NCBI RefSeq assembly: GCF_051960575.1
Contig: NZ_JBQCEE010000046.1
Span: forward strand, 1-37,047
Direction: 5' to 3'
DNA from: JBQCEE01 sp051960575
GTDB lineage: Bacteria > Actinomycetota > Actinomycetes > Mycobacteriales > Jatrophihabitantaceae
Length of the DNA stretch: 37,047 bases
Below the pieces are notes generated by a model. The model was not told the origin of the DNA. It saw only the letters and a list, made by a program, of their open reading frames with translations, and made no database searches. This document shows positions 14,816 to 22,667 of this stretch, piece after piece. A program made the position numbers and the translations under genes. Every line of letters begins with the position of its first letter. The stretch's first letter is position 1.

Positions 14816-15273
14816 CCGAGGCGGCGGCGCACCTCGTCGCTGATCCGCCGACCGTCGGCACGGCCGGCCACGCGGGGCTGCACCAGCTTCATCACCGCGC
14901 CCATGTCACGCATGCTCGTCGCGCCCGACTCGGCGATCGCCGCGGCGACGATGTCGGCGAGCTCGGCGTCGTCCAGCGGCTGCGGCAGGTAGCGGTCGAG
15001 CACCTCGCCCTCGGCCCGCTCGCGGTCGGCGAGCTCGGTGCGGCCGGCGCCGTCGAACGCCTCGGCCGCCTCCCGACGCTTCTTGGCCTCGCGCGCGAGC
15101 ACCTTCACGACCTCGTCGTCGGCGAGCTCGCGGGCGGTCTTGCCGGCGACCTCCTCGGTCGTGATCGCGGTGAGCGCCATGCGCAGCGTCGCCGTGGTCA
15201 CCTCGTCGCGCGCCTTCATCGCGGTGTTGAGGTCGGCCTGCAGCTGCGCCTTCAAGCCCGGGGTTGCCGTCAC
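14812..15273 (-). CDS. GatB/YqeY domain protein
   Basis: A 153-aa stand-alone YqeY protein, related to the C-terminal tRNA-binding domain of the amidotransferase subunit GatB. It has an N-terminal helical bundle (LKAQLQADLNTAMKARD, LRMALTAIT) and a C-terminal part with LDRYLPQPLDDAEL and the typical MGAVMKLVQPRVAGRADGR near the end. Molecular role not established for the family. Start: GTG 15273, with AAGGAG 6 nt upstream on the minus strand (plus 15280-15285). It is divergent from the phosphoesterase gene. Confidence 0.9.
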   Translation of the reverse strand: MTATPGLKAQLQADLNTAMKARDEVTTATLRMALTAITTEEVAGKTARELADDEVVKVLAREAKKRREAAEAFDGAGRTELADRERAEGEVLDRYLPQPLDDAELADIVAAAIAESGATSMRDMGAVMKLVQPRVAGRADGRRISDEVRRRLG

Positions 15274-15351
15274 GTCGCACTCCTTCGTCATCGGCGTCCA
15301 CGCTACTGAGCGGCCGCCACCGCGATCCCGCGCGGACCGCCGCCCGATCCG

Positions 15352-15357
15352 TACCCT
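15352..15357 (+). promoter_or_regulatory. -10 element of the phosphoesterase gene (leaderless)
   Basis: TACCCT, 7 nt before ATG 15365. Confidence 0.5.
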
Positions 15358-15364
15358 GGTGTCC

Positions 15365-16255
15365 ATGCCGAACCGCGCGTTCTCCGCCTTCCGGGCGCTC
15401 GGCGTCGCCGGCGCGGCGACCTTCGGCTACGCAGCGCTCGTCGAACGCAACGCCTTCACCCTGCGCCGCTTCGACGTGCCGGTGCTGCCGGCGGGCACCG
15501 CCCCGATCCGCATCCTGCACCTGTCCGACGTGCACATCCTGACCCGGCAGCAGCGCAAGCAGGCGTGGATCCGCGACCTGGCGACCCTGCAGCCGGACCT
15601 CGTGGTGAACACCGGCGACACCCTGTCGAGCGCGGCGTCGATCCCCGGGGTCATGCACGCGTTCGAGCCGCTGTTCGAGTTCCCCGGCGTCTTCGTGCCG
15701 GGCAACAACGACTACTTCGCGCCGACCCCGAAGCTGCCGACGCGGTACTTCATGCCCGGCCCGCCCCCCAACCCCCGCGGCGCGCCTCTGCCGTGGCCGC
15801 AGATGGCGGCGGCCATGGCCCACGCGGGCTGGGTCGACCTGACCCACCAGCGCACCACGATGAAGGCGGCGGACGCGGTGATCGCGCTCGCCGGCACCGA
15901 CGACCCGCACCTGCGCCGCGCGAAGTATGAACTCATCGAGGGGCCCGCCGACCCGCACGCGACGGTGCGCATCGGCGTGACGCACTCGCCCGAGCCGGCC
16001 CTGCTGCGGCGCTTCGCCGCCGACGGCTACGACCTCGTGCTCGCCGGCCACACGCACGGCGGCCAGGTGCGCGTGCCGTTCGGCCCCGCGCTGGTCACCA
16101 ACTGCGGCATCGACCGTGGCCGCGCGCGCTGGCTGCACGAGTGGGACGGCGGGATGCTGTTCCACATCAGCGCCGGCCTCGGCACCAACCCGTACTCGCC
16201 GGTGCGCTTCGCGTGCCGCCCCGAGGCGACGCTGCTGACCCTCGTCCCCCGCTGA
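15365..16255 (+). CDS. Calcineurin-like metallophosphoesterase (Rv3683-like)
   Basis: A 296-aa enzyme following ponA2-like as Rv3683 does. An N-terminal hydrophobic stretch (ALGVAGAATFGYAALV) suggests membrane attachment. Metal motifs: LSDVH (D55, H57), TGDT (D85), GNND (113-116), THSPEP and AGHTHGGQ. The usual GNHD/E has become GNND, so the histidine that normally aids catalysis is Asn115; other ligands are intact. Relatives of the YkuE type hydrolyse phosphodiesters or lipid phosphates at the membrane; substrate unknown. Start: ATG 15365, 7 nt after a TACCCT -10. Confidence 0.9.
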   Translation: MPNRAFSAFRALGVAGAATFGYAALVERNAFTLRRFDVPVLPAGTAPIRILHLSDVHILTRQQRKQAWIRDLATLQPDLVVNTGDTLSSAASIPGVMHAFEPLFEFPGVFVPGNNDYFAPTPKLPTRYFMPGPPPNPRGAPLPWPQMAAAMAHAGWVDLTHQRTTMKAADAVIALAGTDDPHLRRAKYELIEGPADPHATVRIGVTHSPEPALLRRFAADGYDLVLAGHTHGGQVRVPFGPALVTNCGIDRGRARWLHEWDGGMLFHISAGLGTNPYSPVRFACRPEATLLTLVPR

Positions 16256-16296
16256 CCCGGGCCACCCCGCCGCCGGAACCGGCCGACACCGCCCGG

Positions 16297-16302
16297 TATG
16301 CT
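16297..16302 (+). promoter_or_regulatory. -10 element of tRNA-Pro
   Basis: TATGCT, 28 nt upstream of the mature tRNA 5' end. -35 not clear. Confidence 0.45.
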
Positions 16303-16330
16303 GGACCGGTTGCCATCCCGGTGGCGACAC

Positions 16331-16404
<74 letters not shown>

Positions 16405-16411
16405 CCGATCA

Positions 16412-16439
16412 CGAAGGGCCCGAGCACTCGGGCCCTTCG
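16412..16439 (+). terminator. Strong terminator hairpin after tRNA-Pro
   Basis: A perfect 13-base inverted repeat, CGAAGGGCCCGAG then CTCGGGCCCTTCG, separated by CA (12 bp with a 4-nt loop in practice). Only a weak T run follows, as usual in actinobacteria. Confidence 0.85.
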
Positions 16440-16483
16440 CTGTTCCCGGTGCCGTCGCGCGCCAGGTGTGTGACCCTGGTGCG

Positions 16484-17128
16484 ATGGACGCGAAGTCGCT
16501 GCTGCTCGCCGTACTGCTCAGCGGGGCCGTCATCGGCGGTGCCGCCACCGCCATGGCCAGCTCGGGATCGTCGCCGTCGGGCGCGCCGTCCTCTGCGCGC
16601 CCCTCAGGGGTACCGTCCGACGCGCCGCCGCCCTGGGCGCACGGCCACCGCGGCGGCCGTCCCGGCGGACCGTTCGGCGCCGGCCCGTTGGGGCCGGGCA
16701 GGGCCGGCGGCCCCGGGCTCGGGCTCGGGCACGGCTCGGGAGGGCCCCTGCACGGCAGCTGGGTGGTGACCGACCCGAAGGGCGGCTACGTCACTCGGGA
16801 CGAGATCCGGGGCGCCGTCACCGCGGTGTCCGCCTCGTCCATCAGTGTCCGGGCGGCGGACGGGTTCAGCGCCACGTACGCGGTCACACCGACGACCGCG
16901 ATCCTCCTCCGCCCGGCGCACGGCGGCCCCGACGAGCAGCCGCCGTCCGGTGCACCGTCGACGCCCGCGACGCGCCCGTCGACACCGCCCGCGCCGCCGC
17001 AGCGGCCAGGTCACCCGCCGACGCGCGGCTCGATCGCCGACGTGCACAAGGGTGACCAGGTGGTCGTCCTCGGCACCGGCACCAGCACCCTCACCGCCAT
17101 GACCATCGCGACGATGCCGTCCCGATAG
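16484..17128 (+). CDS. Secreted Gly/Pro/His-rich protein with DUF5666-like domain
   Basis: A 214-aa predicted secreted protein. N-terminal signal or anchor (KSLLLAVLLSGAVIGGAATAMA), then about 75 residues of low complexity rich in Ser, Pro, Gly and His (HGHRGGRPGGPFGAGP), then a small beta domain of the pattern RGAVTAVSASSISVRAADG with a strand TYAVTPTTAILL, a Pro-rich linker, and a final IADVHKGDQVVVLG segment. The beta repeat resembles DUF5666-type domains; function unknown. Start: ATG 16484 fits the signal peptide; no clear ribosome site. Follows the tRNA terminator. Confidence 0.7.
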   Translation: MDAKSLLLAVLLSGAVIGGAATAMASSGSSPSGAPSSARPSGVPSDAPPPWAHGHRGGRPGGPFGAGPLGPGRAGGPGLGLGHGSGGPLHGSWVVTDPKGGYVTRDEIRGAVTAVSASSISVRAADGFSATYAVTPTTAILLRPAHGGPDEQPPSGAPSTPATRPSTPPAPPQRPGHPPTRGSIADVHKGDQVVVLGTGTSTLTAMTIATMPSR

Positions 17129-17170
17129 TCTCGGGCGGCGAACCCCCGTCGTCGGATCGAGCGAGGTCCC

Positions 17171-17797
17171 GTGCGTGCACTCATCGGTTACCAGTTGCGG
17201 CGGATGCGCGACGGGTGGTGGGGACGCGATCAGGCCGTGTTCCGGCGGCTGCAGAAGCAGGGACGCGTCGTCTACGGATCGCACAGCTACGGGGTGCCGA
17301 CGCTGTACGAGTTCGACCACGACCAGACCAGGCTGATCGTCGGCAACTACTGCTCGATCGGCGGGAGCTACCTGCTCGGCGGCCAGCACGCGATCACGCA
17401 CGTCACCACCTTCCCGCTACGCATCAACCTCGGCCTCGAGGGCGCGGGCGAGGACGGCATGCCCGCCCGCCGCGGCGACATCGTGGTCGGCTCGGACGTC
17501 TGGACCGGCTACGGCAGCTGGATCATGGGCGGCGTGACCATCGGGCACGGCGCGGTCGTGGCCACCGGGTCGGTCGTCACGAAGGACGTGCCGCCCTACG
17601 CCATCGTCGGCGGCGCCCCGGCCAAGCTCATCAGGTACCGGCACACCGAGGAGCAGCGCGCGGCCCTGCTCGAGATCAAGTGGTGGGACTGGTCGGACGA
17701 GCAGGTGCTCGCCGCCGTGCCGTACCTCGCGAACGACGACATCGACGCGTTCATCGCCTACGCCCGCGAGCACCACCCGGCGCCCGCGGCACGCTAA
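17171..17797 (+). CDS. Left-handed beta-helix acyltransferase (CatB/Vat type)
   Basis: A 208-aa hexapeptide-repeat transferase. The LbH region holds IVGNYCSIGG, DIVVGSDVWTGYGSWIMGGVTIGHGAVVATGSVVT and VPPYAIVGGAPAKLIRYR, the hallmark of the xenobiotic-acetyltransferase/colanic-acid acetyltransferase group; the catalytic His is in GGQHAITHVT. It should O- or N-acylate a sugar using acetyl-CoA or another acyl donor. Start: GTG 17171 with GCGAGGT upstream. Its TAA stop overlaps the stop of the convergent SDR gene. First gene of the polysaccharide locus. Confidence 0.88.
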   Translation: MRALIGYQLRRMRDGWWGRDQAVFRRLQKQGRVVYGSHSYGVPTLYEFDHDQTRLIVGNYCSIGGSYLLGGQHAITHVTTFPLRINLGLEGAGEDGMPARRGDIVVGSDVWTGYGSWIMGGVTIGHGAVVATGSVVTKDVPPYAIVGGAPAKLIRYRHTEEQRAALLEIKWWDWSDEQVLAAVPYLANDDIDAFIAYAREHHPAPAAR

Positions 17798-18531
17798 CCG
17801 GTCAGGCCGCCGTCGACGACGAGCACCTGGCCGGTGATGAACCGGTTGGCCGGGTCGGTCAGGAACAGCACCGCCCGGGCGACGTCCTCGGGCTCGCCGA
17901 GCCGCCCGAGCGGCGTGCGACGGGTGATCTGGCCGAGCTGCTCCTCGTCCAGACCGTGGCTCATCTCGGTGCGCAGGTAGCCCGGGGCGACGCTGTTCAC
18001 GGTGATGCCGCGCGAGCCCAGCTCGCGGGCGAGACCGCGCGTGAAGCCGTCGAGGGCCGCCTTCGTCGCGCTGTAGACCGCGAGCCCGCGGTAGCCGCGC
18101 AGGCCGACGACCGAGGAGATGTTCACGATCGAGCCGGCCCGCGCCCGCAGCATGATGCGGCTCGCGGCCCGGGTGACGTAGACGGTGCCCTTGAGGTTCA
18201 GGTCGACGACCTGGTCGAGGGCGGCGTCGTCGAACAGTGCGATGACGCCGTCGCGCGCGACGCCGGCGTTGTTCACGAGCACGTCGAGCCGCCCACGGCG
18301 GCGTCCCACGTCCTTGACCATCGCGTCGGCCTGGGCGGGGTCGGCGACGTCGGCGGTCTGGAAGCCGAACGCGTCGCCGTGGTCGCGCTGCCACCGCTCG
18401 ACATTCGCCGTCGTCGACCGGGCGCATGTCTCGACGATGTAGCCGGCCGCCAGGTAGGCGTCGACCAGCCCGGCGCCCAGGCCCTTGCTGCCACCGGTGA
18501 CGAGCGCGACACGGCGCTCCGGATCGGTCAC
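17794..18531 (-). CDS. SDR-family 3-oxoacyl reductase-like enzyme
   Basis: A 245-aa classical short-chain dehydrogenase, FabG-like. Nucleotide-binding TGGSKGLGAG (12-21), NNAG (87-90), catalytic S139/S140 (VNISSVVG), Y153 and K157 (YSATK), and a C-terminal NRFITGQVLVVDGGLTG. The usual reaction is NAD(P)H reduction of a ketone, here plausibly a 3-oxoacyl group carried on the operon's own acyl carrier protein; that pairing is inferred from context. Start GTG 18529-18531 overlaps the ligase stop (GTGA). Last gene of the methyltransferase-ACP-ligase-SDR operon. Confidence 0.88.
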   Translation of the reverse strand: MTDPERRVALVTGGSKGLGAGLVDAYLAAGYIVETCARSTTANVERWQRDHGDAFGFQTADVADPAQADAMVKDVGRRRGRLDVLVNNAGVARDGVIALFDDAALDQVVDLNLKGTVYVTRAASRIMLRARAGSIVNISSVVGLRGYRGLAVYSATKAALDGFTRGLARELGSRGITVNSVAPGYLRTEMSHGLDEEQLGQITRRTPLGRLGEPEDVARAVLFLTDPANRFITGQVLVVDGGLTG

Positions 18532-19883
18532 GAGTCCTCCCGGCGCAGGGTCTTGCCACCGACGGTGGCGAGATCGTCCACGAACTTCACACTCATCGGC
18601 CGCCAGGCCTTCGGCAGGTCCGCCACCGCGTCACGGATGCGGTCACGCAGCACCTCGGGGTCGACGCCGGCGGCCGGGACGACCTCGGCCGCGACGACGC
18701 TGCCCATCAGCCGGTTCTGGCGCCCGAACACGCGCACCAGCCCGACACCCTCGACCGCGGCGATCCGCTCCTCGACCGGCAGCGGGTGCACCTTCACCCC
18801 GCCGACGTTGATCACCTCGCTGATGCGCCCGCGGAACAGCACGCGGTCGCCGACGATCTCGGCCAGGTCGCCCGTCGGCCGCCACTCACCGGCCTCGACC
18901 GCGGGACCGTCGGCGTAGCCCAGCATGCCGGCCTTCGCCCGCACCCACAGCTCGCCGTCGCGCACCTGCAGTGTGCCGTCGGGGTTGTCCTCGCCGAACA
19001 GGGCCGACAGGGGGAAGCCGGGGCGTCCGTCGCGGCTGGACGCGACCGAGCCGAACTCGGTCGACGCGTACACCTGCGAGATCCGCGCGCCGGGGAACAC
19101 GACGCGCAGCTGCTCGAGCAGGTCCGGCGGACTGGCCTCGCCGCCGAGGGTGATCTGCTCGAGCACCGGCAGGGCCACCCCGCGGCTGCGGGCCTCGGCG
19201 AGCAGGAAGCGCCAGTACGTCGGCGTCGCGCTGACGCACGTGACCTGCTGGTCGAGCAGCGCCTGCAGCCCGTGCCGCGGCTGGCGCGGGAACGGCGCGA
19301 CGAGGGCGGCCTGGGCGGCGAGCACGTGCTGCAGCACCTGGATGCCGGCGAACTGGTGCATCCCGTAGGCGAGCAGCCACCGCTGGTCGGGTCGCGGCGC
19401 CACGTCGGCCACGGTGCGGGCCAGCACCCGCCAGTCGTGACGCACCGCCTTCGGCTCGCCGGTGCTGCCGGTGGTGCGGATCAACAAAGGTTGAGACGCA
19501 TCGGGGTCGAGCCCGTCCGCGGCCGGTTGCGCCTGCCGCAGCTCGTCCGGTGCGACGGTCGCGAGGCCGACGAGGTCGGTGCGCCCGGTGACGACGAGGT
19601 CGTGGCCGTGCCGCGCCGTCTGGGCGCGCAGCTCGTCCAGGGCGAGGTCGGGCTGGTACTGGCAGGGTTCGGCGCCGGCCAGCGCCGCCCCGGCGAGCAG
19701 CATGACGACGCGCGGGGCGTCGGCCTCGGCCACGGCGAAGCGGGTGATGCCCCGTTCGCGCAAGCCGGTCGCCACCCGCCGGGCCCCGTCGAGCAGCCCG
19801 GCGAAGGTGTGCGCCTCCACCGCGGTGTCGACCGCCGTCCGCCCGGCAGCGGCGGCGGCCGCGCGCTCGAGGAGGCCGATCAT
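18528..19883 (-). CDS. Adenylate-forming acyl-CoA synthetase/ligase-like enzyme
   Basis: A 451-aa AMP-binding (ANL) enzyme, compact compared with the usual ~500 residues. P-loop-like RTTGSTGEPKAV (136-147), A5 motif QVYASTEFGS, A7 WRPTGDLAEI, A8 hinge GRISEVINVGGVKVHP, and A10 lysine K444 in GGKTLRRE. All catalytic motifs are present, so it should activate a carboxylic acid as acyl-AMP and load it on CoA or, given the coupled gene, on the acyl carrier protein. Start ATG 19883 overlaps the ACP stop (ATGA). The acid cannot be read from sequence. Confidence 0.88.
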   Translation of the reverse strand: MIGLLERAAAAAAGRTAVDTAVEAHTFAGLLDGARRVATGLRERGITRFAVAEADAPRVVMLLAGAALAGAEPCQYQPDLALDELRAQTARHGHDLVVTGRTDLVGLATVAPDELRQAQPAADGLDPDASQPLLIRTTGSTGEPKAVRHDWRVLARTVADVAPRPDQRWLLAYGMHQFAGIQVLQHVLAAQAALVAPFPRQPRHGLQALLDQQVTCVSATPTYWRFLLAEARSRGVALPVLEQITLGGEASPPDLLEQLRVVFPGARISQVYASTEFGSVASSRDGRPGFPLSALFGEDNPDGTLQVRDGELWVRAKAGMLGYADGPAVEAGEWRPTGDLAEIVGDRVLFRGRISEVINVGGVKVHPLPVEERIAAVEGVGLVRVFGRQNRLMGSVVAAEVVPAAGVDPEVLRDRIRDAVADLPKAWRPMSVKFVDDLATVGGKTLRREDS

Positions 19884-20131
19884 GCGGTCGGCGCGGCCTC
19901 GTAGAACGCGAGGATCTCGGCGAGGGTCTCGGGCATCCGGTCGCTCGCGGTGAACGGGTCGGTGCCGAACGAGTCCTCGAGCAGTGCGGAGAGCTCGGCC
20001 GCCTCGAGCGAGTCGAGGCCGAGGCCGTCGCCGTAGAGGGGCGTGTCGTCGGTGAGCGCGTCGACGTCCTTGTTCGCGCGGCGCAGGAACTGCTCGACGA
20101 CGTCGCGCACGGCGGCGCGGTCAGCGGTCAC
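19880..20131 (-). CDS. Acyl carrier protein
   Basis: An 83-aa ACP. Four-helix pattern with the phosphopantetheine serine S41 in GLGLDSLEAAELSALLED, and acidic helix 2 as expected for partner docking. A stand-alone ACP inside a polysaccharide locus, coupled to a ligase and an SDR, suggests a dedicated carrier rather than the fatty-acid-synthase ACP. Start: GTG 20131, with GAAGGA 6 nt upstream on the coding strand. 47 nt separate it from the methyltransferase stop. Confidence 0.9.
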   Translation of the reverse strand: MTADRAAVRDVVEQFLRRANKDVDALTDDTPLYGDGLGLDSLEAAELSALLEDSFGTDPFTASDRMPETLAEILAFYEAAPTA

Positions 20132-20178
20132 GGCGAATCCTTCACAGGCGTTGCGGGGGTGGGTGCGGCGCTGCAGGC

Positions 20179-21018
20179 TCAGCGCTTCACGGCGCAGATT
20201 ATCCCGTAGCCGAGGGTTCCGTCGCGCCAGAAGGCCTCGAGGATCTCGGTCGAGCGGACGAACGCGTCCAGGTCCGCGGCGTCGAGCAACGTGCGCAGCT
20301 CGTCCTCGTGCCGCTCGACGTTCGCGCGCCAGGCGGCGAAGGTCGGCAGCGTCTCGGTGGTGATGTCGGTGGCGTCGGCGACCTCGAGCCCGAGCGCGGT
20401 GAACCGCTCGGCGTAGAGCGCCAGCGGCTCCATGTGGGCGTCGCCGAATGCCGTGTTCAGCGTCGCGAAGTCGGCACGCCGACGGCGCACCTCGGCAAAC
20501 GGGATCTCACGCTGCCGGGTGATGTCGCACAGCACGACCCGACCGCCCGAGTCGAGCAGGCGTGCGCACTCGCCGAGCAGGGCGGCCCGGTCACGCATCA
20601 GGTGCGACGACTCGAGCGCCCAGACCACGTCGAAGCTGCCGTCCGGCAGTCCGGTCGCGGTGCCGTCACGCTGCTCGAAGCGCGCCGTCGTCAGGCCGCG
20701 CTCGGCCGCGAGCGCAGTCGCCGCGGCCACACCCTCAACGCTTGTGGTGATGCCGAGGACGTCCGCACCGTGGTCGGCGGCGAGGTCGCACGACTGCCGG
20801 CCGGTGCCGCAGCCGACGTCGAGCACCCGGTCACCGCGTCCGACCCGGGCCCGGTCGAGCATCAGCCCGGTGAGCGCCGCGGTCGCCTCTTCGAGCGGCA
20901 CCTCGGGCGTGCGGAAGTACCCGTAGTGGAACTCCTCGCCCATGATCAACCGCCAGGCGGCGTGGACGTGGTCGTAGTGCGCCGCGGGTGCGTGCTCGGC
21001 GCCGGTCACGGAGGACAT
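20179..21018 (-). CDS. SAM-dependent class I methyltransferase
   Basis: A 279-aa methyltransferase. Motif I is RVLDVGCGTGRQ (64-75), motif II DVVWALESSHLM, and post-motif GGRVVLCDITRQ. The N-terminal HYGYF and the general layout resemble small-molecule O- or C-methyltransferases such as RebM, geranyl-diphosphate or tocopherol types. First gene of the operon leading into ACP, ligase and SDR, so it may methylate the acyl group or the acceptor sugar (inference). Start: ATG 21018 with GGAAGG 7 nt upstream; TACCTT -10 at 21047-21052. Confidence 0.85.
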   Translation of the reverse strand: MSSVTGAEHAPAAHYDHVHAAWRLIMGEEFHYGYFRTPEVPLEEATAALTGLMLDRARVGRGDRVLDVGCGTGRQSCDLAADHGADVLGITTSVEGVAAATALAAERGLTTARFEQRDGTATGLPDGSFDVVWALESSHLMRDRAALLGECARLLDSGGRVVLCDITRQREIPFAEVRRRRADFATLNTAFGDAHMEPLALYAERFTALGLEVADATDITTETLPTFAAWRANVERHEDELRTLLDAADLDAFVRSTEILEAFWRDGTLGYGIICAVKR

Positions 21019-21046
21019 GGCCAACCCTTCCGGATGCGTGCTCGCC

Positions 21047-21052
21047 AAGGTA
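21047..21052 (-). promoter_or_regulatory. -10 element of the methyltransferase-ACP-ligase-SDR operon
   Basis: TACCTT on the minus strand, giving a leader of about 22 nt that contains the GGAAGG ribosome site. Confidence 0.4.
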
Positions 21053-21094
21053 TCGGGTCGACCGCGTGCCCGCTCACCGGATCGTCCGCATCGC

Positions 21095-21100
21095 TATGCT
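21095..21100 (+). promoter_or_regulatory. -10 element of the second beta-helix acyltransferase gene
   Basis: TATGCT, about 35 nt before ATG 21136, divergent from the operon promoter at 21047-21052. Confidence 0.45.
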
Positions 21101-21135
21101 TCCGCCCGACCCGACGCCGGACGACAGGGGTGGGC

Positions 21136-21828
21136 ATGCGATTCGCGCTGGCGCTGATGATCGCCGTCCTGCCCATGCGCCTCAAGCGCGTGGTCGGGCG
21201 GCTCGTGTTCGGCTGGGAGATCCATCCGACCGCCTATCTCGGCCGCAGCATCGTCATCGTGCCGAAGCTGGTCCTCGACGAGGGCGCGAGCATCGGCCCG
21301 TTCAACCTCATCCGCGGCGTCCAGGAGCTGCACCTCGGCAAGCACGCGGTCATCGGCGACCGGAACCGCATCTACGGCTTCCCGCCGGGTTCGGAGCACT
21401 TCCGGCACTCGCCCAACCGCCGGTCGGTGCTGATCCTGCGCGACCACGCGATGATCACGACGGGGCACGACATCGACTGTTCCGACCGGGTCGAGCTGCA
21501 CGAGTACGCGACCGTGGCGGGCTTCGGCAGCCAGGTGCTCACGCACAGCCTCGACCTGGTGCGCGACCGGTTCGTCGCGACGCCGATCGAGATCGGTCAC
21601 CACAGCGCGGTCATGTCGGGCTGCATCCTGCTCAACGGCACCAGCGTGCCGCCGCGCAGCATCGTCTCGGCGGGGTCGGTCGTCACGACCAAGCTGCGCG
21701 CCGAGCTGACGTTCTACCGCGGCAACCCCGCCGAGGCCGTGCGTGAGCTGCCCCCGACGTTGAAGTACTTCCGCCGGGGCGAGGCCGGCGTGCCGGCGGC
21801 GATCGATCAGGACGACTTGCGCCAGTAG
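21136..21828 (+). CDS. Left-handed beta-helix acyltransferase, WcaF-like
   Basis: A 230-aa transferase. An N-terminal hydrophobic/basic helix (RFALALMIAVLPMRLKRVV) suggests membrane association. Hexapeptide-like repeats run from IVIVPKLVLDEGASIGPFNLIRG to IEIGHHSAVMSGCILLNGTSVPPRSIVSAGSVVT, and the likely catalytic His is in VLTHSLD. Polysaccharide loci use such enzymes to O-acetylate sugars. Start: ATG 21136 preceded by AGGGGTGGG. Its 3' end overlaps the convergent TylF-like gene by 22 nt. Confidence 0.83.
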   Translation: MRFALALMIAVLPMRLKRVVGRLVFGWEIHPTAYLGRSIVIVPKLVLDEGASIGPFNLIRGVQELHLGKHAVIGDRNRIYGFPPGSEHFRHSPNRRSVLILRDHAMITTGHDIDCSDRVELHEYATVAGFGSQVLTHSLDLVRDRFVATPIEIGHHSAVMSGCILLNGTSVPPRSIVSAGSVVTTKLRAELTFYRGNPAEAVRELPPTLKYFRRGEAGVPAAIDQDDLRQ

Positions 21829-22667
21829 GCACCGAAGCCGTCGATGTCGACGATCTCCTCGGTGATGCCGTGCTGACGGCGGTAGTCCTCGATGGCCCTG
21901 CCGCACTGGGTCGGGTGGCTGCCGAAGTCGTCCAGGATCACGAAACCGCCCGGTGAGAGCTTCGGGTAGAGCGCCTCGATCGCCTGCCACGTCGACTCGT
22001 ACATGTCACCGTCGAGGCGCATGACGGCGAGCCGCTCGATCGGCGCGGTGGGCAGGGTGTCCTTGAACCAGCCGACGAGGAAGCGCACTTGGTCGTCGAG
22101 CAGGCCGTAGCGCTCGAAGTTGTGCTTGACCTGCTCGACACCGACGGCCAGGCCGCCCTTGGTGTGCAGGTCGTCGCCCTCGTCGGCCGGGAAGCGGGCG
22201 GCGTCCGGCGGCGGCAGGCCCTGGAACGAGTCGGCGACCCACACCGTGCGCGAGGTGTCGTCGAACGCCTTCAGCACGCCGCGCATGAAGATCGTCGCGC
22301 CGCCGCGCCACACGCCGGTCTCGATGAGGTCGCCGGGCACCTCGTCGCGGATGACCGCGCTGACGCAGTCCTTGATGTTCTGCATCCGCTTGAGGCCGAT
22401 CATCGAGTCGGCACGCGCCGGCCAGTCACGGCCGATCTCGCGCAGGCTCGGGTCGTACGGCTTCTTGTAGGCGATCTCGAAGTTGAACCGGTTCGCGACC
22501 CGGCCGAAGGCGTCGGCCAGCTTCTTGCGGGACACCGGCGAGCCCGAGGTGCGGACGCCACCCAGGATGGAGTCGTTGTCCTCGGCGATGGCACCGGTCA
22601 GGGTGCGCATGAGCAGGTCGAGATACAGATCGCGTGTGAGATCGACGCTAGTTCCGGGGGACGTCAC
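21807..22667 (-). CDS. TylF/MycF-family O-methyltransferase
   Basis: A 286-aa member of the macrocin-O-methyltransferase family (PF05711). Signature segments: IKDCVSAVIRDEVPGDLIETG with GVWRGGATIFMRG (SAM site), VWVADSFQGLP, MRLDGDMYESTW and GGFVILDDFGS, the latter two with the Mg-binding Asp residues (LDGD, LDDFG). These enzymes methylate sugar hydroxyls, so it may O-methylate the polysaccharide or its precursor. Start: GTG 22667 overlaps the flippase stop (GTGA) and also follows a TACGGT -10 by 7 nt, so it may be both coupled and separately transcribed. Confidence 0.9.
   Translation of the reverse strand: MTSPGTSVDLTRDLYLDLLMRTLTGAIAEDNDSILGGVRTSGSPVSRKKLADAFGRVANRFNFEIAYKKPYDPSLREIGRDWPARADSMIGLKRMQNIKDCVSAVIRDEVPGDLIETGVWRGGATIFMRGVLKAFDDTSRTVWVADSFQGLPPPDAARFPADEGDDLHTKGGLAVGVEQVKHNFERYGLLDDQVRFLVGWFKDTLPTAPIERLAVMRLDGDMYESTWQAIEALYPKLSPGGFVILDDFGSHPTQCGRAIEDYRRQHGITEEIVDIDGFGAYWRKSS

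Noticed and set aside
16272..16283. GCCGG-AA-CCGGC after the phosphoesterase as a terminator
   Set aside because: Five base pairs with a 2-nt spacer and no T run in GC-rich DNA; just upstream of the tRNA promoter and too weak to call.
16468..16483. TGTGA-CCCTGG-TGCGA before the secreted-protein gene as a Crp site
   Set aside because: Only about 7 of 10 half-site positions match, which is easily met by chance; the right half is poor.
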